From: Mycteria americana
Lineage: Eukaryota; Chordata; Aves; Ciconiiformes; Ciconiidae
DNA: 64,000 bases
Assembly (NCBI RefSeq): GCF_035582795.1
Contig: NC_134379.1
Location: forward strand, 62,001 to 126,000
Direction: 5' to 3'
The notes below the pieces were generated by a model. That model was not told the DNA's origin. It saw only the letters and a list, made by a program, of their open reading frames with translations, and did no database searches. Made by a program: the position numbers and the translations under genes. Below are positions 24,454 through 36,637 of the stretch, one piece after another. Numbering within the stretch: position 1 is the first letter of the stretch; the number at the start of each line of letters is the position of its first letter.

Positions 24454-26188
24454 TAATTTAGTGTTCCCAATGGAACTTTCCATAGCTTGTAAAAACAGCC
24501 TTAAAGTCTTTTTCCCTCTTGCACCAACAACGCTTATTTTAGTTCTACTTAAGGGTCCCCTACAACTACTTACTACAGCATGTGTGGCTCCACTATCAAT
24601 TAAAAATGAAAAATCTCTTCTTTCATTCCCCAGCTTGGCTGGAACCAGAGGATCGTCTGGGGAAATTTTAAGAGATTCCTCCGGCCCCCTTCAGTCCAGC
24701 CCAATCTCCGGCATGACTCCAACGGCTTCTTCTGTCTCTCTTTCCCCATTACTCAGACGGCATGGACAATTTTTTTCCAACGGCCCTCTTGCTTACAATT
24801 TGCACGCCGATTCCTTCCCGGGGGAATGTCATAACCCTTTCTACTATTATTTCTACAGCCCCTTCCTCACCCACAAAATTCACCTCGTGTATTTTCCCTC
24901 CCTTTTTCCTGGTCTTCCGTCAAGGCAGCCAGCAAAGCAGCTTGCAGCGTTACTCGTCCCCGCTTCTCCTTCTCTTCTCTTTCCTCCCGATTATTACGTA
25001 CCTTATATGCCATTGAGAAGAACCGTGAGATTGTCATGCCATCCTCGCCCTCTACCTTTTGTCATCTCCTTCTTATATCTGCTGCTGCTTGACCAATAAA
25101 CAGCGTGTTAAATAACTTTGAATCGCTATCATCTTCCGGATCCAGATCTGTCCATTTTCGAGCTACTTCACGCAATCTCTCAGAGAAGGCTGACGGGGTT
25201 TCCTTATCTCCCTGCCTTACTTCAGATAGTTTAGATAAATTCTTAGGCTTTTGCGCTCCATGTTGAATCCCATACAAAATTAACTGTTGATATTCCTTTA
25301 CCCTCTCTAATCCCTCACACTTGTGTTTGGATCCCACTCCGGATCCTCTTTCGGGAGGTACATATCGGTATTAGGCACCCCCCACCCCCCCGCCTTGTTG
25401 GATCAGTCCCTCTCTAGCCTTCTCTAAAATTCTTCTCCTCTCCTCAGTGGTAAACAAAAATTCTAGGAGAGCCTGTACATCTCCCCAGTTAGGACTAGGA
25501 GTTGTGATTAACGGTACTATACATTCCTTCTGGATTGTTTCGATAGGATCCGACTGCCTGTTTGCAGTTTAAGAAATCAGAAGCAGTAAAAGGCACGTGT
25601 ACGTACGCCGCTCTTCCTTCAGGGCCTACAGCCTGTCTGAGGGGAGCTCAAACTATCGCTTTCTGTCCCCTTGTTCTTTTAGAGATAGCACTCGCAACTC
25701 CGTCACCACTTGAGCTATGCGATTTGGGCTGTTTGGGGGGAGCTACCAACAGCTGAATATCCTCTTCTGAATTTGCCCAGTCAATACAACGAGGTTTTCC
25801 CTTTTTCTCTTTTAACACATATATTCCAATCTGATGTTTAGAATCCACTAAGCCACCTTTCTTCCTAATATCCCAATCGCGCCTTAACGAAAAAAAACAT
25901 ATCCACATAAGGCATTTCCTCCCATTTTTCAGTTCCCCGACAACACAACATTAATTCCGATATAGTGTTATATTTCAAGGATCCATTCTCAGGCCACTTT
26001 TCACCATCTTCCCATTGATATTGTGGCCACCGTCGATTACAATATCGTTTTAGCTGATTTTTAGTCGTGGCATCTCCCCCAAATTTATTGCAATGCTTCA
26101 GGAGGCATCCTAGGGGAGAGCAAAGGTGTGCCTCCTGGGAAGCAGCAGCACCCACATCGGTACCGAAAAACCCAGTATTTCTATACAA
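24454..26188 (-). pseudogene. Gag-pro remnant, unit 5
   Basis: Matrix-like 26188-25865, capsid 25337-25062, DSGAT 24597-24583, minus strand. It shares the CCTCCC variant near 25914 with unit 4 and the H-for-D change near 25719 with unit 6. Confidence 0.85.
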
Positions 26189-26212
26189 ACCAGAACGAGG
26201 GACGTCTCCCTT

Positions 26213-26777
26213 TGTCGTGGTTTAGCCCCAGCCGGCAACTAAGCACCACGCAGCCGCTCGCTCACTCCCCCTCGGTGGGATGGGGGAGAGAATCGGAAGA
26301 GCAAAAGTAAGAAAACTTGAGGGTTGAGATAAAAACAGTTTAATAGGGAAAGCAAAAGCCGCGCACACAAGCAAAGCAAAGCAAGGAATTAATTCACTAC
26401 TTCCCATGGGCAGGCAGGTGTTCAGCCATCTCCAGGAAAGCAGGGCTCCAGCACGCGTAACGGTTACTTGGGAAGACAAATGCCATCACTCCAAATGTCC
26501 CCCCCTTCCTTCTTCTTCCCCAGCTTTATATACTGAGCATGACGTCATGTGGTATGGAATAGCCCTTTGGTCAGTTTGGATCAACTATCCTGGCTGTGTC
26601 CCCTCCCAGCTTCTTCTGCACCTGACGGAGCACGGGAAGCTGAAAAGTCCTTGACTAGTACAGCAACAACTAAAACATCGCTGTATTATCAACACTGTCT
26701 TCAGCACAAATCCAAAACATAGCCCCATACCAGCCACTATAAAGAAAATGAACTATATCTCAGCTGAAACCAGGACA
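26213..26777 (-). mobile_element. Solo LTR, unit 5
   Basis: Same insertion and flanks, GCGTAACGG variant; private AACTATATC near the LTR start (26752). Confidence 0.9.
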
Positions 26778-27124
26778 CCCTTCGTTACTCAGAACAGGAC
26801 AGCGTGCAGAAACAAACAGAACTACGCTACTGCCACCTGTCTTTCCTGGTGCGTCTGATGCAGAGCCCAGAACAGAACAGAGGCTGCCTGCTTCCCGAGA
26901 CATCTTGCCCCTACCCCCTTTTCTCCTACCCCCCAAAAATACCTCTTGTCAGGAACGTTGCACCGTTTTGTCACTTACCGCCCGACCGCAGGAGAGGAGC
27001 TGAAGGAGTCCCCGATCGACGGGTCGGTGCGCGCTGGAGTCCGCTCAGGCCTCTTCTCCCTGTCGGATGCGGCAAGACGAACCGGGCGAGGCTGTCAGCT
27101 CGGTCCCATCTGGGGTGTCAAAAC

Positions 27125-27675
27125 TGTTACCCCACAAGCGTGAGGTCCTTTACCCGGTGTGCGGGACGCCAATATACACACAGGGCAGAGGTATCTTTAT
27201 GGCATGTCTGCGCAGAGATGGGCGCTAGGCGGTAGCTCCACAAAGCTAGCACAAAGTTCGCTCATACAAGTACAGTATTTATACAGTCTAGCTATGCATA
27301 TGCATAAGTAATTACACAAAGAAGTTTTCTATTGGTCTACATTTCTCTTATTTCAGCTTCAAGCTACAGCGCTACTTTCACATGCTGCGCACGCTCAGAG
27401 GCGAGGGCTCTCTGCTTGGGCTGGTGTCTCCAGCTCGAGGGGTGTGACTTTTAGTGTTATAAGGAGGATACTTTGCGGGAGGGTGCTTCTTATCACACTC
27501 CTACTAGTTGTTTCGGATGGTTCCCAAAACATTTTAATTAGCTTACCTATTTCTTCAGGATGTGCTTCTCTCCCAAGGACAGTAATTCTTGTGTAGACGT
27601 TCCGCTTTCCAGCCTCAATCCTCCTTATGGGTTTTACGTAAGCCCTGACCTTCCACCAGCTCCTGGTGGACGACA
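27125..27675 (-). mobile_element. Array LTR between units 5 and 6
   Basis: Same LTR, shifted by 5450 bp; TATA box at 27276-27283 on the minus strand. Confidence 0.7.
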
Positions 27676-28490
27676 CCGTCAGACTACAACACGACCGGTC
27701 TTTTATGCCAGTCAGTGGGTTCAGAATTAGGAACAGAAAGAACAGGACAAGCTAAACACCCACACAAGCCTCGTATCCCTAAGAAACGATTAAAAAAACC
27801 CAAACGACCCCCATTTTAGATTGCGTTGGCTTAGGGACTGCCTCCTTCAAGTGCCAGAGCGGACCGGTGGAATCAGTCACAGAATTCAGCTGCCTACCAG
27901 GAGACAGCCCTTGTCCTCGCAAGGCAAATTCTTCAAAACATCGTGCTATTTTCCGATTTTATCAACTGCAGCGGGCTTGCCCTACCAGCACGAGTTGAGG
28001 TAGGTATTTTCCTGTGGGTTCGTTTGACACTACAGTCGGTTTTGAGCAGGTACAAGCAACCAAGCGCGAGATCGAAAGTCAGCTAAGATACCGGCTGCCG
28101 TACAAACTTTGTTCAAGATTGTGCCTGCGGGAATGGCACAAAGCCCACGATGACTGAACAAGTGTGTCGGAGGCCCTACGGCAAACAGTGCCGACGTTTC
28201 GTGAAGCCCTCCTCCTGTCAAGAAGAGGACCTTTTATGCAGTATCTCTACTGGAATTCAGGCTGCTTCCTACACGTTCTGGCAAGTTAGCTTTCACAGAA
28301 ACCCCGAGAACTTCAACCACCAAGCAACATTTGTAATTCTTGCTCTCTCCCTACGGGGAATTTCAGCGAATCAGAACACCACTTAAAGCAAAATTCTGGG
28401 TCTGTTTCACGCCAGTCAAATATCTAAGCCATGGACAGGGGTCTGTAGAAAGACAACGACTTTAAAAGATAAAGATAGTAGAGTACTCAC

Positions 28491-28626
28491 TTTTCTGAAA
28501 TTTCTTCCAGTCGTTCCATTGATTTAGCAGCCCAACCCAGCCGTCGAAATTCTGGTGCAACAGAGAGAGCAGTAGCATGTCCACGCCATTCTCCCCTAGC
28601 CACAGAGCCTTCCGCTTTGCCCATTC
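28491..28626 (-). pseudogene. NAA20: NAA20 exon fragment, unit 6
   Basis: As in unit 2; donor GTGAGT at 28490-28485 on the minus strand. Confidence 0.85.
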
Positions 28627-29903
28627 CTGCCAACAGCCAGAGCATCGGCGCCGTAGCACCTTGGGAATAACGCACCTCCCACAGCTACGCACCTTTACAA
28701 AAGAACCGAGCGGGGTGTAAACAAACATTGCAATGTTTGCGGTAAGGGCTCCAACAGGGATGCCTATGTTATCACGCTGAGATTCAACCACCACTAAAAA
28801 TGTCATTTTGCTGCAGTATTACAGGGGTTCGTTGACTAGTGTCAAAAAAATTTTGTTGAAAATTCATTGTTTGAAGCATGACTTCCAAATGCAAATGTTA
28901 AGCAATTCTCGTGAGTCTTTAACTGAGCGGAATGCAGGATCTGACTAAACTAATGGTGGATAGAGCAGGGCCAGCCCCATGCTCAGCCCCTTTTAAAGCC
29001 TGGGCCCAGCCCCCATCCTCACCTCATGGGTCCCACCTGTGCTGCCCCGGGCCACAGCTGGAGCCCATGGGGAACAGGGGGCCAATTACCCCAACCCTCA
29101 CAAGCCAGACACAGCCAGCAACCTGGCACAGGCATGGGCACACACCACCACCAAGCTGGTGCTGCCATGGGCAGATGCTGCCGCCAAGCTGGCACCGGCC
29201 TGGCAGACTTTAGTCCACAGCCTAAAGCCGAGGTTGGCCTCTAAACAAGAAAACATGTGAAAGCATCCTTACAGGATGCCGGTCCAGTGGTGTCCATGAT
29301 AGCTCTCACAGCCTCCCACGTAATAGACAGCTCCCCTGTCCGGGACCACGTTTTGCATGTCCCAGGCCCTCCCCGCACCCACGTTGAAAATCAAACAGAA
29401 CAATTAGGGACTCTGCTTCATCGCCTCAGCCTCCAGAAGAAGCTTCCTTCCTCTGCTAACGGTCGACACAGATATCCCCAGGCTGTTCCTTGAATGCAGG
29501 CTGGCCTTGGGTGCCTGTACTGCCAAAGGAAGAGAAAAAGATCATGCTCTTGTAACGTGCTCCATCATCCTCTTGTTCTTCAAGAAAACAGAAGAAAGCT
29601 ACCATCCCCATTGCTACATAGGAGAAATTTGTGCAGGGGATGGCTGAGCCCATCCCCAGAAATGGAACACTCTGCTATGACCCTGCTTTGCCTTTTGGCG
29701 ACAGCGCCCGCCATCGGCGTGCCCCAAACAGGCGAGGTCCCGTTCAGGCTGGCATCCGCCACAAAGAGGAGAGGTCCCCTGTGGGCTGGACAGAGTCAAC
29801 TGAACAGAGTCTTCAGAAGAACTTAGCCGTGCATTCAGTTTACAAGTAAATCCCACCCAAGCAACGGTAGGGGGCATTCTGGCATCTAAAGGAATTCAGG
29901 AGT

Positions 29904-31638
29904 TAATTTAGTGTTCCCAATGGAACTTTCCATAGCTTGTAAAAACAGCCTTAAAGTCTTTTTCCCTCTTGCACCAACAACGCTTATTTTAGTTCTACTT
30001 AAGGGTCCCCTACAACTACTTACTACAGCATGTGTGGCTCCACTATCAATTAAAAATGAAAAATCTCTTCTTTCATTCCCCAGCTTGGCTGGAACCAGAG
30101 GATCGTCTGGGGAAATTTTAAGAGATTCCTCCGGCCCCCTTCAGTCCAGCCCAATCTCCGGCATGACTCCAACGGCTTCTTCTGTCTCTCTTTCCCCATT
30201 ACTCAGACGGCATGGACAATTTTTTTCCAACGGCCCTCTTGCTTACAATTTGCACGCCGATTCCTTCCCGGGGGAATGTCATAACCCTTTCTACTATTAT
30301 TTCTACAGCCCCTTCCTCACCCACAAAATTCACCTCGTGTATTTTCCCTCCCTTTTTCCTGGTCTTCCGTCAAGGCAGCCAGCAAAGCAGCTTGCAGCGT
30401 TACTCGTCCCCGCTTCTCCTTCTCTTCTCTTTCCTCCCGATTATTACGTACCTTATATGCCATTGAGAAGAACCGTGAGATTGTCATGCCATCCTCGCCC
30501 TCTACCTTTTGTCATCTCCTTCTTATATCTGCTGCTGCTTGACCAATAAACAGCGTGTTAAATAACTTTGAATCGCTATCATCTTCCGGATCCAGATCTG
30601 TCCATTTTCGAGCTACTTCACGCAATCTCTCAGAGAAGGCTGACGGGGTTTCCTTATCTCCCTGCCTTACTTCAGATAGTTTAGATAAATTCTTAGGCTT
30701 TTGCGCTCCATGTTGAATCCCATACAAAATTAACTGTTGATATTCCTTTACCCTCTCTAATCCCTCACACTTGTGTTTGGATCCCACTCCGGATCCTCTT
30801 TCGGGAGGTACATATCGGTATTAGGCACCCCCCACCCCCCCGCCTTGTTGGATCAGTCCCTCTCTAGCCTTCTCTAAAATTCTTCTCCTCTCCTCAGTGG
30901 TAAACAAAAATTCTAGGAGAGCCTGTACATCTCCCCAGTTAGGACTAGGAGTTGTGATTAACGGTACTATACATTCCTTCTGGATTGTTTCGATAGGATC
31001 CGACTGCCTGTTTGCAGTTTAAGAAATCAGAAGCAGTAAAAGGCACGTGTACGTACGCCGCTCTTCCTTCAGGGCCTACAGCCTGTCTGAGGGGAGCTCA
31101 AACTATCGCTTTCTGTCCCCTTGTTCTTTTAGAGATAGCACTCGCAACTCCGTCACCACTTGAGCTATGCGATTTGGGCTGTTTGGGGGGAGCTACCAAC
31201 AGCTGAATATCCTCTTCTGAATTTGCCCAGTCAATACAACGAGGTTTTCCCTTTTTCTCTTTTAACACATATATTCCAATCTGATGTTTAGAATCCACTA
31301 AGCCACCTTTCTTCCTAATATCCCAATCGCGCCTTAACGAAAAAAAACATATCCACATAAGGCATTTCATCCCATTTTTCAGTTCCCCGACAACACAACA
31401 TTAATTCCGATATAGTGTTATATTTCAAGGATCCATTCTCAGGCCACTTTTCACCATCTTCCCATTGATATTGTGGCCACCGTCGATTACAATATCGTTT
31501 TAGCTGATTTTTAGTCGTGGCATCTCCCCCAAATTTATTGCAATGCTTCAGGAGGCATCCTAGGGGAGAGCAAAGGTGTGCCTCCTGGGAAGCAGCAGCA
31601 CCCACATCGGTACCGAAAAACCCAGTATTTCTATACAA
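29904..31638 (-). pseudogene. Gag-pro remnant, unit 6
   Basis: Matrix-like 31638-31315, capsid 30787-30512, DSGAT 30047-30033, minus strand. Breaks are as in the other units. This is the copy closest to the diverged outer LTR. Confidence 0.85.
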
Positions 31639-31662
31639 ACCAGAACGAGGGACGTCTCCCTT

Positions 31663-32227
31663 TGTCGTGGTTTAGCCCCAGCCGGCAACTAAGCACCACG
31701 CAGCCGCTCGCTCACTCCCCCTCGGTGGGATGGGGGAGAGAATCGGAAGAGCAAAAGTAAGAAAACTTGAGGGTTGAGATAAAAACAGTTTAATAGGGAA
31801 AGCAAAAGCCGCGCACACAAGCAAAGCAAAGCAAGGAATTAATTCACTACTTCCCATGGGCAGGCAGGTGTTCAGCCATCTCCAGGAAAGCAGGGCTCCA
31901 GCACGCGTAACGGTTACTTGGGAAGACAAATGCCATCACTCCAAATGTCCCCCCCTTCCTTCTTCTTCCCCAGCTTTATATACTGAGCATGACGTCATGT
32001 GGTTTGGAATAGCCCTTTGGTCAGTTTGGATCAACTATCCTGGCTGTGTCCCCTCCCAGCTTCTTCTGCACCTGACGGAGCACGGGAAGCTGAAAAGTCC
32101 TTGACTAGTACAGCAACAACTAAAACATCTCTGTATTATCAACACTGTCTTCAGCACAAATCCAAAACATAGCCCCATACCAGCCACTATAAAGAAAATG
32201 AACTCTATCTCAGCTGAAACCAGGACA
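31663..32227 (-). mobile_element. Solo LTR, unit 6
   Basis: Same insertion and flanks, GCGTAACGG variant; private GGTTTGG near 32003, two bases from the CRE-proximal region. Confidence 0.9.
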
Positions 32228-32574
32228 CCCTTCGTTACTCAGAACAGGACAGCGTGCAGAAACAAACAGAACTACGCTGCTGCCACCTGTCTTTCCTGGT
32301 GCGTCTGATGCAGAGCCCAGAACAGAACAGAGGCTGCCTGCTTCCCGAGACATCTTGCCCCTACCCCCTTTTCTCCTACCCCCCAAAAATACCTCTTGTC
32401 AGGAACGTTGCACCGTTTTGTCACTTACCGCCCGACCGCAGGAGAGGAGCTGAAGGAGTCCCCGATCGACGGGTCGGTGCGCGCTGGAGTCCGCTCAGGC
32501 CTCTTCTCCCTGTCGGATGCGGCAAGACGAACCGGGCGAGGCTGTCAGCTCGGTCCCATCTGGGGTGTCAAAAC

Positions 32575-33124
32575 TGTTACCCCACAAGCGTGAGGTCCTT
32601 TACCCGGTGTGCGGGACGCCAATATACACACAGGGCAGAGGTATTTTATGGCATGTCTGCGCAGAGATGGGCGCTAGGCGGTAGCTCCGCAAAGCTAGCG
32701 CAAAGTTCGGTCACGCAGGTACGGTATTTATACAGTCTAGCAATACATAGGCATAAGTAATTACACAAAGCGGTTTCCTATCGGTCTACATTTCTCTTGT
32801 TTCAACTTAAAGCTACAGTGCTACTTTAATATGCTGCGCACGCTCAGAGGTAAGGGGTCTCTGCTTGGGCTGGGGTCTCCAGCTCGAGGGGTGTGACTTT
32901 TAGTATTATAATGAGGATAGTTTGCGTGAGGGTGCTTCTCATCGCACTTCTATGAGTCGTTTCAGATGGTTCCCAAAACATCTTAATTAGCTCACGGATT
33001 TCTCCAGGATGTGCTTTACTCCCAAGGACAGTAGTTCTCGTTTAGAGGTTCCCCTTTCCAGCCTGAATCCCCCTTGTCACCTTTACGTAAATCCTGGCCT
33101 TCCACCAGCTCCTGTTAGACTACA
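32575..33124 (-). mobile_element. Diverged terminal LTR closing the array
   Basis: Homologous to the array LTRs over its whole length. From about 32644 onward it carries many substitutions and small indels (about 88% identity by eye), while the inter-unit LTRs are nearly identical. The TATA box (TATAAATA, minus) is kept near 32727-32734. It begins on the minus strand with TGTAGTCT at 33124, where the inter-unit copies have TGTCGTCC. This is the outer 5' LTR of the minus-strand provirus; the matching outer 3' LTR would lie left of the window. Confidence 0.75.
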
Positions 33125-33169
33125 CCTGGGCTGGCAGATGGCCAGGGCATTGCTGCTGTTTCTGTGCTT

Positions 33170-33835
33170 CTGTACTGGACAGGCTGGAACTCCAGTGTGA
33201 ACTCAAGTCAAAGGGGCTGTAACCTGTGGATGAGTCCACGTGGGAGCAGGACACCCCAAAGTGTCTGTGGCTGTGGATAAGCTGATGCCAGAGCAGGTAC
33301 GTCTTGACGTGTCTGTGGCCATGGTTATGTCTGTGCTGCAGCAGGTATACCTCTGAAGGGATACTGGCCCAAGGATAAGCGCACGCTGGAAAAAGGTACA
33401 CCTCAAAGAATCTATAGCTGTAGATAAGTCCATGCTGCAGCAGGTACACCCTGAAGCATCAGCGGTTGCGCACGAGGTCGTGCTGGAGCACCTGAAAGCT
33501 TGTGGTCACGGATAGACCCATGACAGAGCAGGTACGCCCCTGGAGGGATTGCAGCCGTAGGTAAGGGCACGCTGGAGCAGGTTCACTCCTGAAGGGACTG
33601 TGGCGGTGGGCGAGGCCATGCCAGAGCAGGTATATATCTGAAGGCGTGGTGGCCCCTGGAGAAGGCCACGCTGGAACAAGGGCACCTCAAAGCAACTGTG
33701 GCTGTGCATAAGTCTATGCTGCAGCAGGTAGAGCCCTGGAGAGACTTGGCTCATAGATGAGGCTCCACTTGGAGCAGGTACACCCCTAAGGGACCGCAGT
33801 CCGTGGATAAGTCCAAGCCAGAGCAGGGGCAAGGG
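33170..33835. repeat. Degenerate ~57-bp minisatellite
   Basis: About twelve imperfect repeats built around GAGCAGGTACACC, CTGAAGGGACTGTGGC and GTGGATAAGTCCATGC. Successive AGCAGGTA-type anchors lie at roughly 55-60 bp steps. The minus-strand frames of 76-109 codons over this block are read through the repeat and are probably not genes. It lies between the array's outer LTR and an ERVL LTR. Confidence 0.75.
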
Positions 33836-33895
33836 GAGGAGTTCATTGCAATGTTAAACCCGATGGTCTGGTCCAAAGGGACCAGGGGTGGAGAC

Positions 33896-34717
33896 TGTAG
33901 TGGAAATACCTTTAAATTGTTGTAACCCAGGATTTGACTTGCATGTTATGGGAATGACTACGGCAGGAACCACCTGAACCAACGGAGGACAAGCCTTACA
34001 AGAAGCAGTGCAAGTGCAGCAGTGACCCAGCCTGAGCTGTCTTATGACCTATACGAGCTTGGAACACTGATCGTGCAATTGACACATGAATACCGGACAG
34101 CTTTTCCAAGACTCATTTAGCAATAAGCAAAGAAAGTTATGGGTACAAGGAGCCTCACGCATAGCTTTCCTATCGCATGTAATTTGAGTACGAGCCAGCC
34201 ACTTTATCTATAAATATGACAGCCTAAGTGAGCCTTCTTGGCACTCTCCCTGCCAGGCAGCGTGGCTGTATAGCGGTGATCTCCCCTTGAGCTGGGACAC
34301 CTCTCAAGGTTGCTCCTCGAGGCAGAGAGACCTTTTACCAACAGCAGGTCTTTGGTAAGCGACCTGTATCACGCATAACCTTGTAGTATGGTAACTTTGA
34401 CAAACTTTGCATATGTAATCCCTTAGACATAAACCGTTGTCCAAGTCTGAGACTAAGATTGGACCTAGCTGCACCTAAGCTCCATCAGGAGTTTAGAAAG
34501 CAAGGGGTCTACTCTGAACCTCGTGACTCAACGGGAGGGTCCTCTGTACCCTTTTGTATCCCCGGTCTCTCTACGAATCATTCTAACTCGAGCGTAACCC
34601 CATTTTCCTTTGTGTGTTTCTTCCATGCAGTAATAAGAGTGAACCTTGCCATTGAACTTTGTTAAGTTGCACTTTTACAACATCATATTAAAACCCCTTT
34701 TTCCCATACCTTTGACA
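33896..34717 (+). mobile_element. 5' LTR of ERVL-like provirus
   Basis: Starts TGTAGTGG after GGGACCAGGGGTGGAGAC and ends TTTGACA at 34717. TATAAATA lies at 34209-34216 and ATTAAA at 34687-34692. The segment 34052-34250 matches the 3' LTR at 38738-38945 (shared GAGCTTGGAACACTGATC, ACAAGGAGCCTCACGCATAG). Confidence 0.7.
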
Positions 34718-34776
34718 GTGATTTTTTTTAAGCAATCTAAAGCACTCTTTTGCGGCAAACTGGTCTTGTCGGCAGG

Positions 34777-35919
34777 ATGGCAAGTAGTATTGCTGATTAC
34801 TTACGGAAGCATGGAATAAGTCCGAGTCCCACATTCTCAGAAGAATGGGCTCGTGATAAGTGGCATGATTAGGAAGCCATGAAATAGCAGCTAAAAGTGG
34901 CCAGGGGACATATAAAGGATGGAAAAGGGAAAGGAATTATTGGCAAAATGCTAGGTACCTGTTTAGAAGCTGCTTATCAGGACAGGAAAAAGAACAATAA
35001 AAAGGAGCAGGACCTAAAAGAAGAAATAGAAGGCAGAAAGGCAGCTGAATTAATACTGTCTTTGAAAATGGAGCGGCCGCAGAAACCCTTACAGGAAGAA
35101 AAGGAGAAAACACAAAAGTTGGAAGAAAAGATCGAGATGGTGCTCATGCAGCCCTGCATCCCCCTAATGCCAGGCAAATTAGGAAACTCATAGTGTCCCC
35201 AGAGAACTGGGATGGTGATGCTGGGGTGATCCAGATGACCATGAGCAGAACAGTCTGAAGGACCTCGAGGAGGTGGTCGGCGATATAGTATGCAAAGCAC
35301 TCCATGGGGGTGCATTATGACTGGCAAAATTACAAGAGAAGTACAGCAGAAAGCCACGTGAAACTGAATATTTGCGGTGTGTCTGCCTCAGCAGTGGTGA
35401 CTGAATAACGTGGAGTGGAGACGAAGCAAACTGGTATTGGGGTCCAGGAATTTTCTTAAACCTAGGACGCCACCCGACAGATGAAGGCCATTCTATCACC
35501 AGTAGGGTAGCCTACTGGGCTGGGGGAATAGATGCCTCGGATCGAGGTGATCCTTCTGTAAGTCCCATCCATTCCCTAAATGAACTCTCCGCTGCCATCA
35601 CCGAAGCTGCCTGCATATGCATAAACATGGAGAGTCCAGTGATACCCCGATATCTGCTACTGTAGATTATAACAGGCTAAAGCCACTAATGAGGGGACCC
35701 CTGGCCATTCTTAAACCTCCTTTAATTGCAAAATGGGATGAGATTAAAAGAGACACAGGGCAAAATGAGGAATTTGATGGCGGTGATCCCCACAGACAAC
35801 TCCCTACATGGGCAGAATTAATGCATGGTACTGTAAATCGTAGCCATGAAATGGGGTGGGAGGATCTGTCAACCGAGAAATCGGCACCAAGATGCCGAAC
35901 AGGAGATCACCAAGTGTGA
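34777..35919 (+). pseudogene. ERVL-like gag, broken
   Basis: An ATG at 34777 opens a 31-codon frame ended by TAG at 34870. A lysine/glutamate-rich, coiled-coil-like segment follows at 34897-35193, and a further 100-codon segment at 35617-35919 contains a capsid-like stretch. Intervening parts are frameshifted. It cannot encode a full-length protein. Confidence 0.65.
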
Positions 35920-36310
35920 CCAGTAAAACAAACACCCCCACAGGGAACAGGAACTAAACCAAGGGAAAATACGCCTAAAGACCCATAGGCAGAGTCTCGG
36001 GAGTAGAGAAATGAACCGTGGAGGTGAGCATTGGCACTGGGCAGTCCCAGAGCTGCGATTAAGGCACAGCCTACTAGCATTATCCTGAATCCAATTCAAG
36101 CATGTCAGAAACACAGCGATGGGGAAAGGACAGAATGTACTCCAAATACTCCGGCGCCACTGCCAGCTCCAAGAAAGAGCGACGACTCTTTCCTCCCCCT
36201 TAAGGAGGAATTACAAACCTCGAGATCAAAAAACAAATAACGCCACGAGAGCAATTGGGCCGGTCCGTCCGGCGAGTGGAAGCCTAGCCATGGCTAAATG
36301 AAGGAGGCCC

Positions 36311-36588
36311 TTATATTTTAATTCCAGTTGGCCCTCAACGACAACTGGTAACATTTCTAATAGATACGGGAACAGAAATTTCAATACTAACACAACAGCA
36401 TGCCAAGAAGCTGGGCGTGCAACCCGGGCGGCAGAGAGTTAAAATAACCGGAGTGAATGGAGCAAGTGTTACTTGCCAAGCCATGAAAGTTAATTTATGG
36501 CTCCCGGGCAAGAAGTGCATGTTGTCGACTCGCTTTGCAATCAAAGATCACAGTGAAAATGTTTTGAGTTTCGACGTTTTGAACAGCT
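36311..36588 (+). pseudogene. ERVL-like protease remnant
   Basis: An open stretch without its own ATG carries the aspartic protease active-site motif FLIDTG (DTG codons at 36363-36371), followed by a flap-like glycine-rich region. It ends in a TGA at about 36589. Retroviral proteases work as dimers with this triad; here the flanking frames are broken. Confidence 0.75.
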
Positions 36589-36637
36589 GACCCTGGCGGT
36601 TCAAATATCAACCCTAACCCTGATAGAAATCAGGAGG

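Larger units (their letters stand above)
21805..27254. repeat. Tandem array unit 5 of 6
   Basis: Copy of 5450 bp. Together with unit 6 it carries a C-to-G change near 25719. A private change is AACTATATC near 26752. It shares the CATTTCCTCC variant near 25913 with unit 4. Content and order are the same. Confidence 0.97.
27255..32704. repeat. Tandem array unit 6 of 6 (last)
   Basis: Last full copy. It has GGTTTGGAA near 32003 where all others have GGTATGGAA. High identity to the other units continues through the leader to about 32643. The sequence then switches to a version of the LTR only about 88% similar by eye (32644-33124), so the right edge of the homogenised array lies inside the LTR, near its U5 end. 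Confidence 0.95.

Noticed and set aside
1-32704. CRISPR array or bacterial origin for the repeated block
   Set aside because: The repeats are 5.4 kb long with no short repeat-spacer pattern, and the content is avian retroviral DNA with a host exon.
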